64,000 nucleotides of DNA from CAMLJR01 sp964500675. Lineage in GTDB: Bacteria > Pseudomonadota > Gammaproteobacteria > Pseudomonadales > CAMLJR01. The stretch spans positions 1 through 64,000 of the forward strand of contig CAZCNY010000009.1 of NCBI GenBank assembly GCA_964500675.1, in the 5' to 3' direction. The notes under the pieces were generated by a model, which worked only from the letters and a program-made list of their open reading frames with translations, made no database searches and was not told the DNA's origin. How positions within the stretch are numbered: position 1 is the first letter of the stretch; each line of letters begins with the position of its first letter. Below, piece after piece: positions 25,932 to 37,210 of this stretch. The translations under genes were made by a program, and so were the position numbers.

Positions 25932-27206
25932 TTACCCTTTAAACGGATCGCGCAATTGGATGGTTGTCGAAATACACTGACGCAGCTTTCGATCGGTGGG
26001 ATTGGTCAGGCCCGTTAAGCTCGGTGCGCAGCTAGCTAAATTGAACGTGCTGTTTTTGGTTAACACATCGTTGCGCGAACGCATCACCAATTGCACTCGC
26101 ACGCTGACGACGCGATTCCACGCTAAAATCGGGGCGACCGACGCCGAAGTCGGCTCATCTGCCGTTATGGTGTTCGCCGCAACATAGCGATTGGCCAAGC
26201 CATCCGGCGTCGCGTCGGTGTCTACACCGTAGGTAATTGCCATATATTCGACACCGGTGACCAGCTCCTGAGGAACCGGCGTAGCGCCCGTATAATTTAA
26301 CGGCAGAGAATCAATCCATAACGCAGGTGTCGTGGCATCGGCGCTTGATCGGTGAATGTAATAAATATTGCTTGACAGCGGATAAAGCGCCGAATCAGCG
26401 ACAAAATCCGTGTCCGGAGAACCTGGCGCGCGATGATCATTCCATTTACAGGACAAAACCGAACAGCTATCGGCAGCCGAACAATCGCCGTTACACCACT
26501 TTCCTGAGCCCGCGCTCGGGCATGTCGATTTATTTCTTGCGCCTTTGATAAATTGTGTGCAATTTCCAGGCGTGGTCGTCGGCGTGACGGGCGCTGTATA
26601 CGTCAACACGTTGAGTGTGGGCGTCGCTGGCGCATTAACCTGAAATATCGCTTGATGCTGGCAGTTTGCCTCAACGGCAACCATTATCGTTCCGGCGGCG
26701 TAATTATTTGTAGTCGGGCTTAACGTTTGCACGACAGTGAATGTTCCCGCACTGGCGCTGTGGGCACTCACCACTAATCTATGATCGATATCCGCACGTC
26801 GCACCACGACCGCATCAGAATAATTGGGAGAATCCAATGTAATTTCACTTGGAAAGCTCGAGCTAGCTTGCGTGTGATCAAAACCGCTTAATCCGATTTT
26901 TTTTCCATAAAATGTGCTGGTCGATGTTTTTAACAAACTCACTAGGTTATTCGGCGCATAGATGACGCCGCTCGCCCCATTATTACTACAGCCATAATTC
27001 CCCGCCTCGCGTATATCACGCGTCAAACGATCAATAGCAAAGCGCCCATTTTCCTGCATATACGCCAATTCATCGGTGTATAGATAAGCGGTTTTACTGG
27101 CGAGAAAACTTGAAACTACGCCCGTTAGCACGATAAGCGCAATCGCCATCGCGACCAATAGTTCAACTAGTGAAAAACCTTGGCTAAAACTTTTTTTAAT
27201 TTTCAT
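25932..27206 (-). CDS. pilW: PilW, minor pilin
   Basis: Prepilin-like protein of 424 residues with leader MKIKKSFSQG cut before FSLVELLVAMAIALIV. The C-terminal globular part is long and cysteine-containing, as in PilW/GspJ-like minor pilins. It overlaps the end of pilV by 4 bp (ATGA), implying translational coupling. It belongs to the priming complex together with FimU, PilV, PilX and PilY1. Confidence 0.92.
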   Translation of the reverse strand: MKIKKSFSQGFSLVELLVAMAIALIVLTGVVSSFLASKTAYLYTDELAYMQENGRFAIDRLTRDIREAGNYGCSNNGASGVIYAPNNLVSLLKTSTSTFYGKKIGLSGFDHTQASSSFPSEITLDSPNYSDAVVVRRADIDHRLVVSAHSASAGTFTVVQTLSPTTNNYAAGTIMVAVEANCQHQAIFQVNAPATPTLNVLTYTAPVTPTTTPGNCTQFIKGARNKSTCPSAGSGKWCNGDCSAADSCSVLSCKWNDHRAPGSPDTDFVADSALYPLSSNIYYIHRSSADATTPALWIDSLPLNYTGATPVPQELVTGVEYMAITYGVDTDATPDGLANRYVAANTITADEPTSASVAPILAWNRVVSVRVQLVMRSRNDVLTKNSTFNLASCAPSLTGLTNPTDRKLRQCISTTIQLRDPFKG

Positions 27207-27709
27207 AGCTGTGTACGCAATACATAGTGAGCAAAGGCGCTGTTGGCAGAATCGTTATCAAGCAAATACTGGATATCTATGCTTATTTGCGTGCCACTCG
27301 CGCCTAGTGGTGTTACAACGATATCCGCTCCAGCTTTCGGCAGTAATGTCTGCACCAGTGTTCCCCATTTATATTGATCGTACTTTGTCATTTGTGCGGA
27401 GGTAGTGCAGTTGCTGGTATCGCAGGATGTCGTGGGCGCCGATAGAGAAGTCGTCGAAGCAAATGAATAAGCATAATCGGATGGATCGCACGCCCCCGTC
27501 GCTGAGACGGAGCAATTGGCACGAATTCTTTCAATCATGTCTTGGGCGAGAAAGATTGCCTGCGATTGTAAAAAAGCTTTCCGCCCCAACGTTATTCCGC
27601 GAGTTTGCAGGCCAGCGAACCCCAGCAACCCGATCGCCAAAACTAGCAGAGCGATCATCACCTCAATCAAGCCAACCCCTCGCTGCTTACCAAAGCTCAT
27701 CATGGACAT
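27203..27709 (-). CDS. pilV: PilV, minor pilin
   Basis: Prepilin-like protein of 168 residues with leader MSMMSFGKQRG, then VGLIEVMIALLVLAIGLLGFAG, Glu+5 present, which is typical PilV/GspI. Four cysteines lie in the central part (CSVSATGAC, CDTSNC). It overlaps fimU by 10 bp and pilW by 4 bp. It is part of the pilus initiation complex. Confidence 0.92.
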   Translation of the reverse strand: MSMMSFGKQRGVGLIEVMIALLVLAIGLLGFAGLQTRGITLGRKAFLQSQAIFLAQDMIERIRANCSVSATGACDPSDYAYSFASTTSLSAPTTSCDTSNCTTSAQMTKYDQYKWGTLVQTLLPKAGADIVVTPLGASGTQISIDIQYLLDNDSANSAFAHYVLRTQL

Positions 27710-28311
27710 GTCAGTGCATTACCTGAAAAATCTGTATAGATTCCAGAAGAATTGGCCGACGACAACAAAACCTTGCCAGACTTCTCCACCAAAACGGCGC
27801 GCGCGTACTTAACATTTTTATCGACATCGCAAATCGCAAATGTTGAACTGACAACACCGGCGACATTATTGGCAGTACCGTCTCTTTTAAACGTAATAAA
27901 ATTCTGCGCCGCTGCGGCGGTACTTTCAAACACGCGCAGAGAATTATTACCCATGCTATTGGACACCCTTAAAATTTGCTCGCCGCTATCGACCACCCCC
28001 ATTGCTCCACTCGAATTATTATCGAGAAAGATAATCCAGCCGTTACTCCAGCTGCCACCACAAGTCGGATTAGTGGCAGTCGGGTCGTCGCTGCGGCATA
28101 CAGTCACCGAATATCCCCGCGACAGTGCCTCGGAGCGCGCGTAATTCAGTTGGCTTGCCAGTGTTTGCACCTGCGTCTGCACGCGGTTAGCTTTTATAAA
28201 TATGGACATATTAGGAACTGCAATAGTCAGCAAGATCGCCATTACCGTGATGACGACTAAGAGCTCGATCAACGTAAAACCCAATACGCACTTTTTCATA
28301 GTGGAAGACAT
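27700..28311 (-). CDS. fimU: FimU, GspH-type minor pilin, first gene of the minor pilin operon
   Basis: Prepilin-like protein of 203 residues. The leader MKKCVLG (or MSSTMKKCVLG, two ATGs being possible) is cut before FTLIELLVVITVMAILL, with Glu+5. The GspH domain includes QTLASQLNYARSEALSRG. It is the first gene of the pilin operon and begins 78 bp from the end of ispH; both are on the minus strand. It is a second FimT/GspH-type protein besides the one at 19786, and it is the one placed with pilVWX as in Pseudomonas fimU. Confidence 0.9.
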   Translation of the reverse strand: MSSTMKKCVLGFTLIELLVVITVMAILLTIAVPNMSIFIKANRVQTQVQTLASQLNYARSEALSRGYSVTVCRSDDPTATNPTCGGSWSNGWIIFLDNNSSGAMGVVDSGEQILRVSNSMGNNSLRVFESTAAAAQNFITFKRDGTANNVAGVVSSTFAICDVDKNVKYARAVLVEKSGKVLLSSANSSGIYTDFSGNALTCP

Positions 28312-28389
28312 ATAGCAGAGCCACTCTCAAGTTGAGAAAGGACGACTGACGAAAGGTGGATTTGCCCGCGCAGGCGGCCGGCTTGGTTA

Positions 28390-29364
28390 TTAACGCTCGA
28401 CCAAGCGTAGCTCACGTGGCAGCGAAAAGGTAATGTACTCGGCGATGCCGGTCATTTCGGTGGGGGCAGCGGCGCCGAGGTCTTGCAGGCGCGCGATGAC
28501 TTGTTTGACGAGAATGTCGGGGGCGGAGGCGCCGGCGGTGATGCCGATCTTCTTCTTATTCACGAGCCAGGCCGGATCGATATCGGCAGCGGTGTCGATG
28601 AGGTGCGATTCGGCGCCGACGCGTGCGGCCAATTCGCTCAAGCGATTCGAGTTCGAGCTGTTCAGCGAGCCGACAACGAGAACCAAATCACATTCTGCCG
28701 CCAGCGCCTTCACCGCATCCTGCCGGTTTTGCGTGGCGTAGCAGATATCGTCTTTACGCGGACCGTCGATGCGCGGGAATTTTTCGCGCAAGGCATCGAT
28801 GATTTGCGCGGTGTCATCCATCGATAGCGTGGTCTGCGTGACGAACGACAGCGCATCGGGATTGCGAACCTGCAGTGTCGCAACCTGACCGATATCTTCG
28901 ACCAAATAAATATCGCCGCCGTGCGCGCGATCATATTGACCCATCGTGCCTTCGACTTCGGGATGGCCCTTGTGACCGATCAAAATGCATTCGCGTCCGG
29001 CGCGGCTGTAGCGCGTAACTTCCATGTGCACTTTCGTCACGAGCGGACAAGTGGCATCGAATACTTTTAAACCGCGCCGCTGCGCTTCGTTGCGCACCGC
29101 TTGCGATACGCCGTGCGCACTGAAAATCACGATGCAATCGTCGGGCACTTCATCCAACTCATCGACAAAAATCGCGCCACGGTCGCGCAGATTGTCGACC
29201 ACGAATTTGTTGTGCACGACTTCATGGCGCACGTAGATTGGCGCACCGAACACATCGAGCGCGCGGTTGACGATTTCGATGGCGCGATCGACACCCGCGC
29301 AAAACCCGCGCGGGTTGGCGAGACGAATTTGCGCCGCGGAGGTTGGTTCGGATTGTTCGCTCAT
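28390..29364 (-). CDS. ispH: 4-hydroxy-3-methylbut-2-enyl diphosphate reductase
   Basis: Last enzyme of the MEP isoprenoid pathway, a [4Fe-4S] protein of 324 residues. Three cluster cysteines are visible in GFCAGVDRA, DATCPLV and ICYATQNRQ. The start at 29364 (MSEQSEP) is preferred over an upstream codon at 29406 inside fkpB; it leaves a 7-bp gap to fkpB. It is the last gene of the ribF-ileS-lspA-fkpB-ispH operon, an order conserved in gammaproteobacteria. Confidence 0.97.
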   Translation of the reverse strand: MSEQSEPTSAAQIRLANPRGFCAGVDRAIEIVNRALDVFGAPIYVRHEVVHNKFVVDNLRDRGAIFVDELDEVPDDCIVIFSAHGVSQAVRNEAQRRGLKVFDATCPLVTKVHMEVTRYSRAGRECILIGHKGHPEVEGTMGQYDRAHGGDIYLVEDIGQVATLQVRNPDALSFVTQTTLSMDDTAQIIDALREKFPRIDGPRKDDICYATQNRQDAVKALAAECDLVLVVGSLNSSNSNRLSELAARVGAESHLIDTAADIDPAWLVNKKKIGITAGASAPDILVKQVIARLQDLGAAAPTEMTGIAEYITFSLPRELRLVER

Positions 29365-29371
29365 TTTTTTC

Positions 29372-29806
29372 TCAAACCTGCACCACGTCGAGAATGTCGA
29401 CGTCAAAATAAATCACGCGACCGGCAAGCGGGTGGTTGAAATCGACCACAACTTCGTCGGCGTCGAAATGCGAGATCACACCTGGCAGCTCGGCTTTACC
29501 GGCATCGGCGAATGAAATTACCAGACCTTCATACAACTCCATCGCGGAATCGAAGTCGCTGCGCTTGAAATGTTGCACGTTATTCGGATTCGGCTGGCCG
29601 AATGCTTCCTCGGGCGACACGGTAAACTGCTTGCGCTCGCCTTTGCTCATGCCGAGCAATTTATTTTCAAAGCCCGGCAGCAAATTGCCATCGCCGAACG
29701 TAAACGTTGCAGGTTTTTTATCGAAGGTCGAGTCGATGATTTCGCCGTTCGCCAGTTTTAGCGCGAAATGCAAAGTGACTTTCGCACCTCGTGCAATCGA
29801 ATTCAT
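29372..29806 (-). CDS. fkpB: FKBP-type peptidyl-prolyl isomerase (SlpA/FkpB)
   Basis: SlyD-like FKBP of 144 residues with the split FKBP domain and an inserted chaperone flap. The characteristic start is GAKVTLHFALKLANGEIIDS, and GFENKLLGMSKGE is also present. It lacks the metal-binding His-rich tail of SlyD, which fits FkpB. Its ATG overlaps the lspA stop by 4 bp. It is a cytoplasmic folding helper; its role in this operon is not established. Confidence 0.93.
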   Translation of the reverse strand: MNSIARGAKVTLHFALKLANGEIIDSTFDKKPATFTFGDGNLLPGFENKLLGMSKGERKQFTVSPEEAFGQPNPNNVQHFKRSDFDSAMELYEGLVISFADAGKAELPGVISHFDADEVVVDFNHPLAGRVIYFDVDILDVVQV

Positions 29807-30318
29807 TTTGCAGCCTTCCGCGCAACGGCATTGTGATGATCCGGATTAAGCAGCATATCGAGCAGCATCAAGCCGGCGCCGATCGTAATCGCGGAATCAG
29901 CGACATTGAACGCGGGAAAATAATGCAGCCCCCAATGCGCCGAAATAAAATCGACGACATAGCCGAAGCGTATGCGATCGATGAGATTGCCGATCGCGCC
30001 ACCGAGCACCAGCGCAAGACTGGCAAGCAACAAACGCTGCCCGGCTTTCGCGCGCGCCATCCAGATCGCGATACCGATACCGACGATCGCAGCGATGCCC
30101 GTAAACAGCCAACGCTGCCAACCGCCCGCATCGTGTAAAAAACTGAATGCAGCGCCGGTGTTTTCGGCGTAGGTCAACTCAAGCACGGGCAATAATTTAA
30201 CCGGCGGCTGAAATTGCAATGTCGCCGCAACCCAACGCTTCACGAGCTGATCGATGAGCACGATAATAATCGCGAGGCGATACCACGTCATCGGTAATTG
30301 GGTTTTCACTTTCAACAT
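29803..30318 (-). CDS. lspA: Lipoprotein signal peptidase LspA
   Basis: Inner membrane aspartyl protease that removes signal peptides from prolipoproteins, 171 residues with four membrane segments. The catalytic aspartates are in NLIDRIRFG and FNVADSAI. I choose the ATG at 30318 because GAGGAA lies 6 bases upstream; an upstream ATG at 30336 is also in frame. A REP-like element separates it from ileS. Confidence 0.95.
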   Translation of the reverse strand: MLKVKTQLPMTWYRLAIIIVLIDQLVKRWVAATLQFQPPVKLLPVLELTYAENTGAAFSFLHDAGGWQRWLFTGIAAIVGIGIAIWMARAKAGQRLLLASLALVLGGAIGNLIDRIRFGYVVDFISAHWGLHYFPAFNVADSAITIGAGLMLLDMLLNPDHHNAVARKAAK

Positions 30319-30362
30319 TAAAGTTCCTCGGAACATTTTTCGTAGAAAAACTTCGAGCTAAT

Positions 30363-30403
30363 CCCCTCTCTCTGCGGGCCCTAAAGGGTCTAAAGGAGAG
30401 GGG
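30363..30403. repeat. REP-like palindromic element, copy 2
   Basis: Outer stem CCCCTCTC (30363-30370) / GAGAGGGG (30396-30403) with an inner stem GGCCC-TAAA-GGGTC (30377-30390). It shares plan, orientation and the arm GGGTCTAAAGGAGAGGG with the element at 14284-14321. It sits in the 96-bp gap between ileS and lspA inside an operon, where it may affect mRNA processing or stability. Confidence 0.75.
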
Positions 30404-30414
30404 AGAAACCTGCG

Positions 30415-33270
<2,856 letters not shown>

Positions 33271-33277
33271 GTTTTCT

Positions 33278-34246
33278 TCAATTCAACAATTTGAAATAAT
33301 CGCGTCCCACTTGCATATCGCACGCAATCTGTTGCTTGAGTGCATCGAGCGATAGAAACTTTTGCTCGTCGCGCAATTTTTTCCGGAACACCACTTTCAA
33401 GTGGCGGTGATAAAGATTCTCCGAAAAATTAAAAATATGCACTTCCAAAATCGCCTTGGTGAGATCGCCGATAGTGGGGCGCGTGCCGACATTGGCGACA
33501 CCGTATAGTTTTTCCTGCGCGGCGCTCTGCGTTTCCGCACCGAGAACCTCGCCCACCCCTGTCACCTCAACCGCATAAACTCCCGCAAGCGGCGCGCGCA
33601 GACGGCGCAGATGCAGATTCGCGGTCGGCACACCGATCGTGCGTCCCAACTGTTGCCCCACCATGACGCGACCCGAGATCGAATACGGGCGGCCGAGCAA
33701 TGTTTCCGCCTCCACAAAATTCGCCGCCTCCAGCTCCGCGCGAATGCGCGTACTCGAAATCCGTTCCCCGCCCTGCATCACCGAGCTCGTTTCAACCACC
33801 TCAAAACCGTGGCGCGAACCCATTTCACGCAACAATCGGATATCGCCTTTGCGATCGTGACCAAAGCGCATATCGTCGCCGATCACCGAATAGCACGCGC
33901 CGAGCCCCTCGATGAACACGCGCCGCACGAACTCGTCGGCATCCATTTCACTGAGTTTGCGATCGAAATGCACGCGCAACACGCGGTCGATGCCGAAATC
34001 GCGCAGCGCCACGACTTTTTCCTGAAAACTCATCAGGCGCGGCGGCGATTGCAGCGGCGCAAAATATTCGCGCGGCAGCGGCTCGAACAAAATCACCGTG
34101 GTCGGCAGCCGCAGTTCGCGGCCCTTTTCGATCAGCAGGCGCAATACCGCCTGATGACCCCGGTGCACGCCATCAAACGCGCCGACCGTGACAACGCAGC
34201 CGCGATGGCGAGGACGCAAATTGTGCAGGCCGCGGATCAATTCCAT
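33278..34246 (-). CDS. ribF: Bifunctional riboflavin kinase / FAD synthetase
   Basis: Makes FMN and FAD from riboflavin; 322 residues. The N-terminal nucleotidyltransferase domain has VTVGAFDGVHRGHQAV; the C-terminal flavokinase domain has RTIGVPTANLHL. First gene of the ileS-lspA-fkpB-ispH operon, lying 98 bp after murJ on the same strand. Confidence 0.97.
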   Translation of the reverse strand: MELIRGLHNLRPRHRGCVVTVGAFDGVHRGHQAVLRLLIEKGRELRLPTTVILFEPLPREYFAPLQSPPRLMSFQEKVVALRDFGIDRVLRVHFDRKLSEMDADEFVRRVFIEGLGACYSVIGDDMRFGHDRKGDIRLLREMGSRHGFEVVETSSVMQGGERISSTRIRAELEAANFVEAETLLGRPYSISGRVMVGQQLGRTIGVPTANLHLRRLRAPLAGVYAVEVTGVGEVLGAETQSAAQEKLYGVANVGTRPTIGDLTKAILEVHIFNFSENLYHRHLKVVFRKKLRDEQKFLSLDALKQQIACDMQVGRDYFKLLN

Positions 34247-34344
34247 CGAAAATCGGAGTGCTCGACTGAGTCAACAAAAACGTTGGGACGACAGGGCCGG
34301 CGATTATAGCGTGAACTTTTCGCCATCCGACACTTGGCGATGCG

Positions 34345-35937
34345 TCAAGCGCCGCTCGGATCACGCAAGTGGCGCACGCGCAAGCCGCTGACCGCCAACG
34401 TGGCCACATAAACCGCAAAACCCGCCGCGCAAAGGCCGAGCACCATGGGCAGACGCTGCCACCAGCGCCAGCCCAACCAGGTCGCGCCGGCTGGATCGAG
34501 CGCGAACAACACCACCGCCATCGCCGCGCACGCGAGCAGCAATTGCGCGGCGAAGCGGCCCCAACCCGGCTGCGGTGCGAACACGCCGCTGCGCCTCAAA
34601 CCCTGCGCGAGCAGACCCGCGTTTAACCAGCCCGACAACGACATCGCCAGCGCGAGCCCGACATGACCGAGCCGGTAATACATATGCAGCGGTATCACAA
34701 GAATCAAATTAAACACCATGTTCGACACCATCGAGATAATGCCGATGCGCACGGGCGTTCTCATATCCTGCCGCGCGTAATATCCCGGCGCGAGCACTTT
34801 GATGAGCATGAACGCGCTGAGGCCCGTCGAGACCGCCGCGAGCGCATACGATGACATGCGGACATCGTGCTCAAGCGTATGGCCGTAGCGAAATAGCGCG
34901 AGCTGAATCGAATAGCCCATGACGAACAGCGCCACCGAGGCGGGCATCCCAATCAATAAAATCATGCGCATGGCCCAATCGAGCGTGCGCGAAAATTTCT
35001 CGACCGACGCGGTAGCTTGATCGCGCGCCAGGCTCGGCAAAATCACGGTGCCAATCGCCACCGCGAACACACCGAGCGGCAATTCGTGCAAGCGATCGGA
35101 CAAATACAGCCACGACACGCTGCCCGGCGGCAGGAACGAGGCGATGACCGTATCGAGCAGCAGGTTAATCTGACTGACGGAAACGCCGAATAACGCGGGC
35201 ACCATCAGGGTCAGAATGCGGCGCACGCCGTCATCGCGCGGCGCCCATTTCGGACGCGGCAATAAACGCAAGCGAATCAAAAACGGCCACTGAAATAAAT
35301 ATTGCGCGATACCCGCGAGCAACACGCCCCAAGCCAGCGCATAAAGCGGTTGCACAAACCAGCGGCTCGCAAAAAATGCGGCGCCGATCAGCACCACATT
35401 CAACAGCACGGGCGCAAATGCCGGCGCGCCGAATTTCCCATAGCTGTTTAAAATCGCGCCCGAAAACCCCGTCATCGAAATCAAAAACAAATACGGGAAA
35501 GTGATGCGAATCAAATTGACCGTAAGCTCGAATTTTTCGTGCTGCCCGATATAGCCCGGTGCGAACAGCGCAGTCACCATCGGCGCCGCGACAACGGCAA
35601 GCGTGGTCACCGCGATCAGGCTCGAACCGAGCACCCCCGAGACGCGATCGACGAGATCGCGCACATCTTGAAAGCTGCGCTGCTCGCGATACTCGGACAA
35701 CACCGGAACAAAGGCTTGCGAGAACGCGCCTTCGGCGAATAGACGCCGCAAAAAATTCGGAATGCGAAACGCGATATAAAACGGATCGGTCGCGGCGCCG
35801 ACGCCGATGAACACACTGAAACTGATATCGCGCAGCAGACCGAGCACGCGCGAGAACATCGTTAATAAGCTGACGACGAAACTGCTGCGTAACAGGCCAG
35901 TACGTTTCTCGGCAGCAACCGGATTGTTATTGGTCAT
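34345..35937 (-). CDS. murJ: Lipid II flippase MurJ
   Basis: Polytopic membrane protein of 530 residues with about 14 hydrophobic segments, in the MOP superfamily, moving lipid II across the inner membrane for peptidoglycan synthesis. MurJ hallmarks are visible: GLLRDISFSVFIG near the start, FRIPNFLRRLFAEGAFSQAF, and FARQD-like residues in GYYARQDMRTPV. It lies 13 bp after thpR and 98 bp before ribF, all on the minus strand. I did not find rpsT, which I recall flanking murJ in Pseudomonas. Confidence 0.96.
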   Translation of the reverse strand: MTNNNPVAAEKRTGLLRSSFVVSLLTMFSRVLGLLRDISFSVFIGVGAATDPFYIAFRIPNFLRRLFAEGAFSQAFVPVLSEYREQRSFQDVRDLVDRVSGVLGSSLIAVTTLAVVAAPMVTALFAPGYIGQHEKFELTVNLIRITFPYLFLISMTGFSGAILNSYGKFGAPAFAPVLLNVVLIGAAFFASRWFVQPLYALAWGVLLAGIAQYLFQWPFLIRLRLLPRPKWAPRDDGVRRILTLMVPALFGVSVSQINLLLDTVIASFLPPGSVSWLYLSDRLHELPLGVFAVAIGTVILPSLARDQATASVEKFSRTLDWAMRMILLIGMPASVALFVMGYSIQLALFRYGHTLEHDVRMSSYALAAVSTGLSAFMLIKVLAPGYYARQDMRTPVRIGIISMVSNMVFNLILVIPLHMYYRLGHVGLALAMSLSGWLNAGLLAQGLRRSGVFAPQPGWGRFAAQLLLACAAMAVVLFALDPAGATWLGWRWWQRLPMVLGLCAAGFAVYVATLAVSGLRVRHLRDPSGA

Positions 35938-35950
35938 GTGTTTTTCAAAA

Positions 35951-36523
35951 TTAAACTTGGGGACGGGGAAAATTAAATTTGGGAGCGGGCGGCGCTAATT
36001 CGCGCTGCCACAATGGCCGGTAATAAGTATCGCCGCGAATGCGTTCGCTGCTGTACAGCGCGAGCGCTTCGACATCGACATCCACACTACCTCCGGGTAA
36101 ATCAAACGACAGCGGCGTCACGCCGCGTTCGAGCCGCATCAACGTCACGTGCGGACGTAGCGGCTTGCCATCGAAACTCACACCGAGTTCGCGCAAACCC
36201 TGCGCGAGCATTTTGCGCAGCGGCGCGAGTTCACCCGGCATGTCCGCAACCGCGGCCAACAAACGCGGCTTGCTGAGACTCGGCCACCACTGCAATTGTT
36301 CAAGCGTGATTTTGCACGCGCTATTATTCGCGGCGACGGTTTCGCCAAGTTCGCAGAGCGGTGCCACCACATTGCCGTCGGTCTCGCCCATAAACGCCAG
36401 CGTGATATGCCAATTGCGCTCGGCCAGCCAATGCCAGCCGCGCTGCGTTTGCAACCGTGCGCACAACGCTTCAAGTTGCGCGCTCGCGGCAGCCGCAATC
36501 GGCACACCGAAAAATAATCGCAT
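35951..36523 (-). CDS. thpR: RNA 2',3'-cyclic phosphodiesterase (2H family)
   Basis: ThpR/LigT-type 2H phosphoesterase of about 190 residues, opening 2',3'-cyclic phosphates on RNA ends. The two H-x-T-x motifs are present: HITLAFMG in the first half and HVTLMRLE in the second. I favour the ATG at 36523 (MRLFFGV); a GTG three codons earlier (36532) is also possible. It lies between nudF (33 bp) and murJ (13 bp) on the same strand. Confidence 0.92.
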   Translation of the reverse strand: MRLFFGVPIAAAASAQLEALCARLQTQRGWHWLAERNWHITLAFMGETDGNVVAPLCELGETVAANNSACKITLEQLQWWPSLSKPRLLAAVADMPGELAPLRKMLAQGLRELGVSFDGKPLRPHVTLMRLERGVTPLSFDLPGGSVDVDVEALALYSSERIRGDTYYRPLWQRELAPPAPKFNFPRPQV

Positions 36524-36556
36524 CAGCGCCACCGCTCGCTCAGCACCATTGTTCGC

Positions 36557-37210
36557 TCAACACCATTGCTGCCGCAGATGTTCGCGCTGCATTTGCAGCC
36601 ATTGCAGCGCGATGATCGTGATCGCGTTGTTGATGCCGCCGCTGCGCAATAGCGCCATCGCAGCAGCATAATTAATCACATGGACGCGAATATCTTCGTG
36701 CTCTTCGGGCAGGCCATGCACACCGCCCGCAGCGCTCAGATCGCAGCGCGCGCAAAATAAATGCAGATATTCGTTGGTGCCGCCGGGGCTCGTGAAAAAT
36801 TCAAACATCGGTTCGAGCGTGAGCACACGGCAGTTGGCTTCTTCAAGCACTTCGCGCTTGGCAACTGCGGCTGGCGTTTCGTCGCGATCGATCAAACCGG
36901 CGACCAACTCCAAAATCCACGGTGACCGTTTAACTCCATTGGCGCCCACGGCGGCGTCGATGACACCCGTGCGAAATTGTTCGACCAGCGCAATGGCATC
37001 GAGTTGCGGATCGTACAGCAGCACGCCGACAGCCGCGCGCCGGATAATGAGTTCGCGCGGTAATTGCGCGCTCCAATCGCCATCGAATTTGCGATGGCGC
37101 AATTGCAAACGATCGAGTTTGAAAAAACCATCGTACGCGCGTTCGCGCGATAGGATTTCAATATCGTCGGTACCGAGCTGCGGTGCGGGCGTTGGCGTCG
37201 GCGCGGGCAT
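36557..37210 (-). CDS. nudF: ADP-ribose pyrophosphatase-like Nudix hydrolase
   Basis: Nudix hydrolase of 217 residues in the NudF/ADP-ribose pyrophosphatase group. The Nudix box runs GLIDRDETPAAVAKREVLEE, but the usual glycine after EE-x is asparagine here (EEANC). The catalytic RE and EE pairs are intact. A ligand segment PGGTNEYLHLFCAR follows. The start ATG at 37210 overlaps the pyrB stop as TGATG, so translation is coupled; an earlier in-frame codon at 37234 would lie within pyrB. Confidence 0.88.
   Translation of the reverse strand: MPAPTPTPAPQLGTDDIEILSRERAYDGFFKLDRLQLRHRKFDGDWSAQLPRELIIRRAAVGVLLYDPQLDAIALVEQFRTGVIDAAVGANGVKRSPWILELVAGLIDRDETPAAVAKREVLEEANCRVLTLEPMFEFFTSPGGTNEYLHLFCARCDLSAAGGVHGLPEEHEDIRVHVINYAAAMALLRSGGINNAITIIALQWLQMQREHLRQQWC

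Noticed and set aside
28312..28389. sigma54 promoter upstream of fimU
   Set aside because: No TGGC-N8-TTGC spacing could be found, despite PilR being encoded nearby. The pilin promoters it controls are probably elsewhere.
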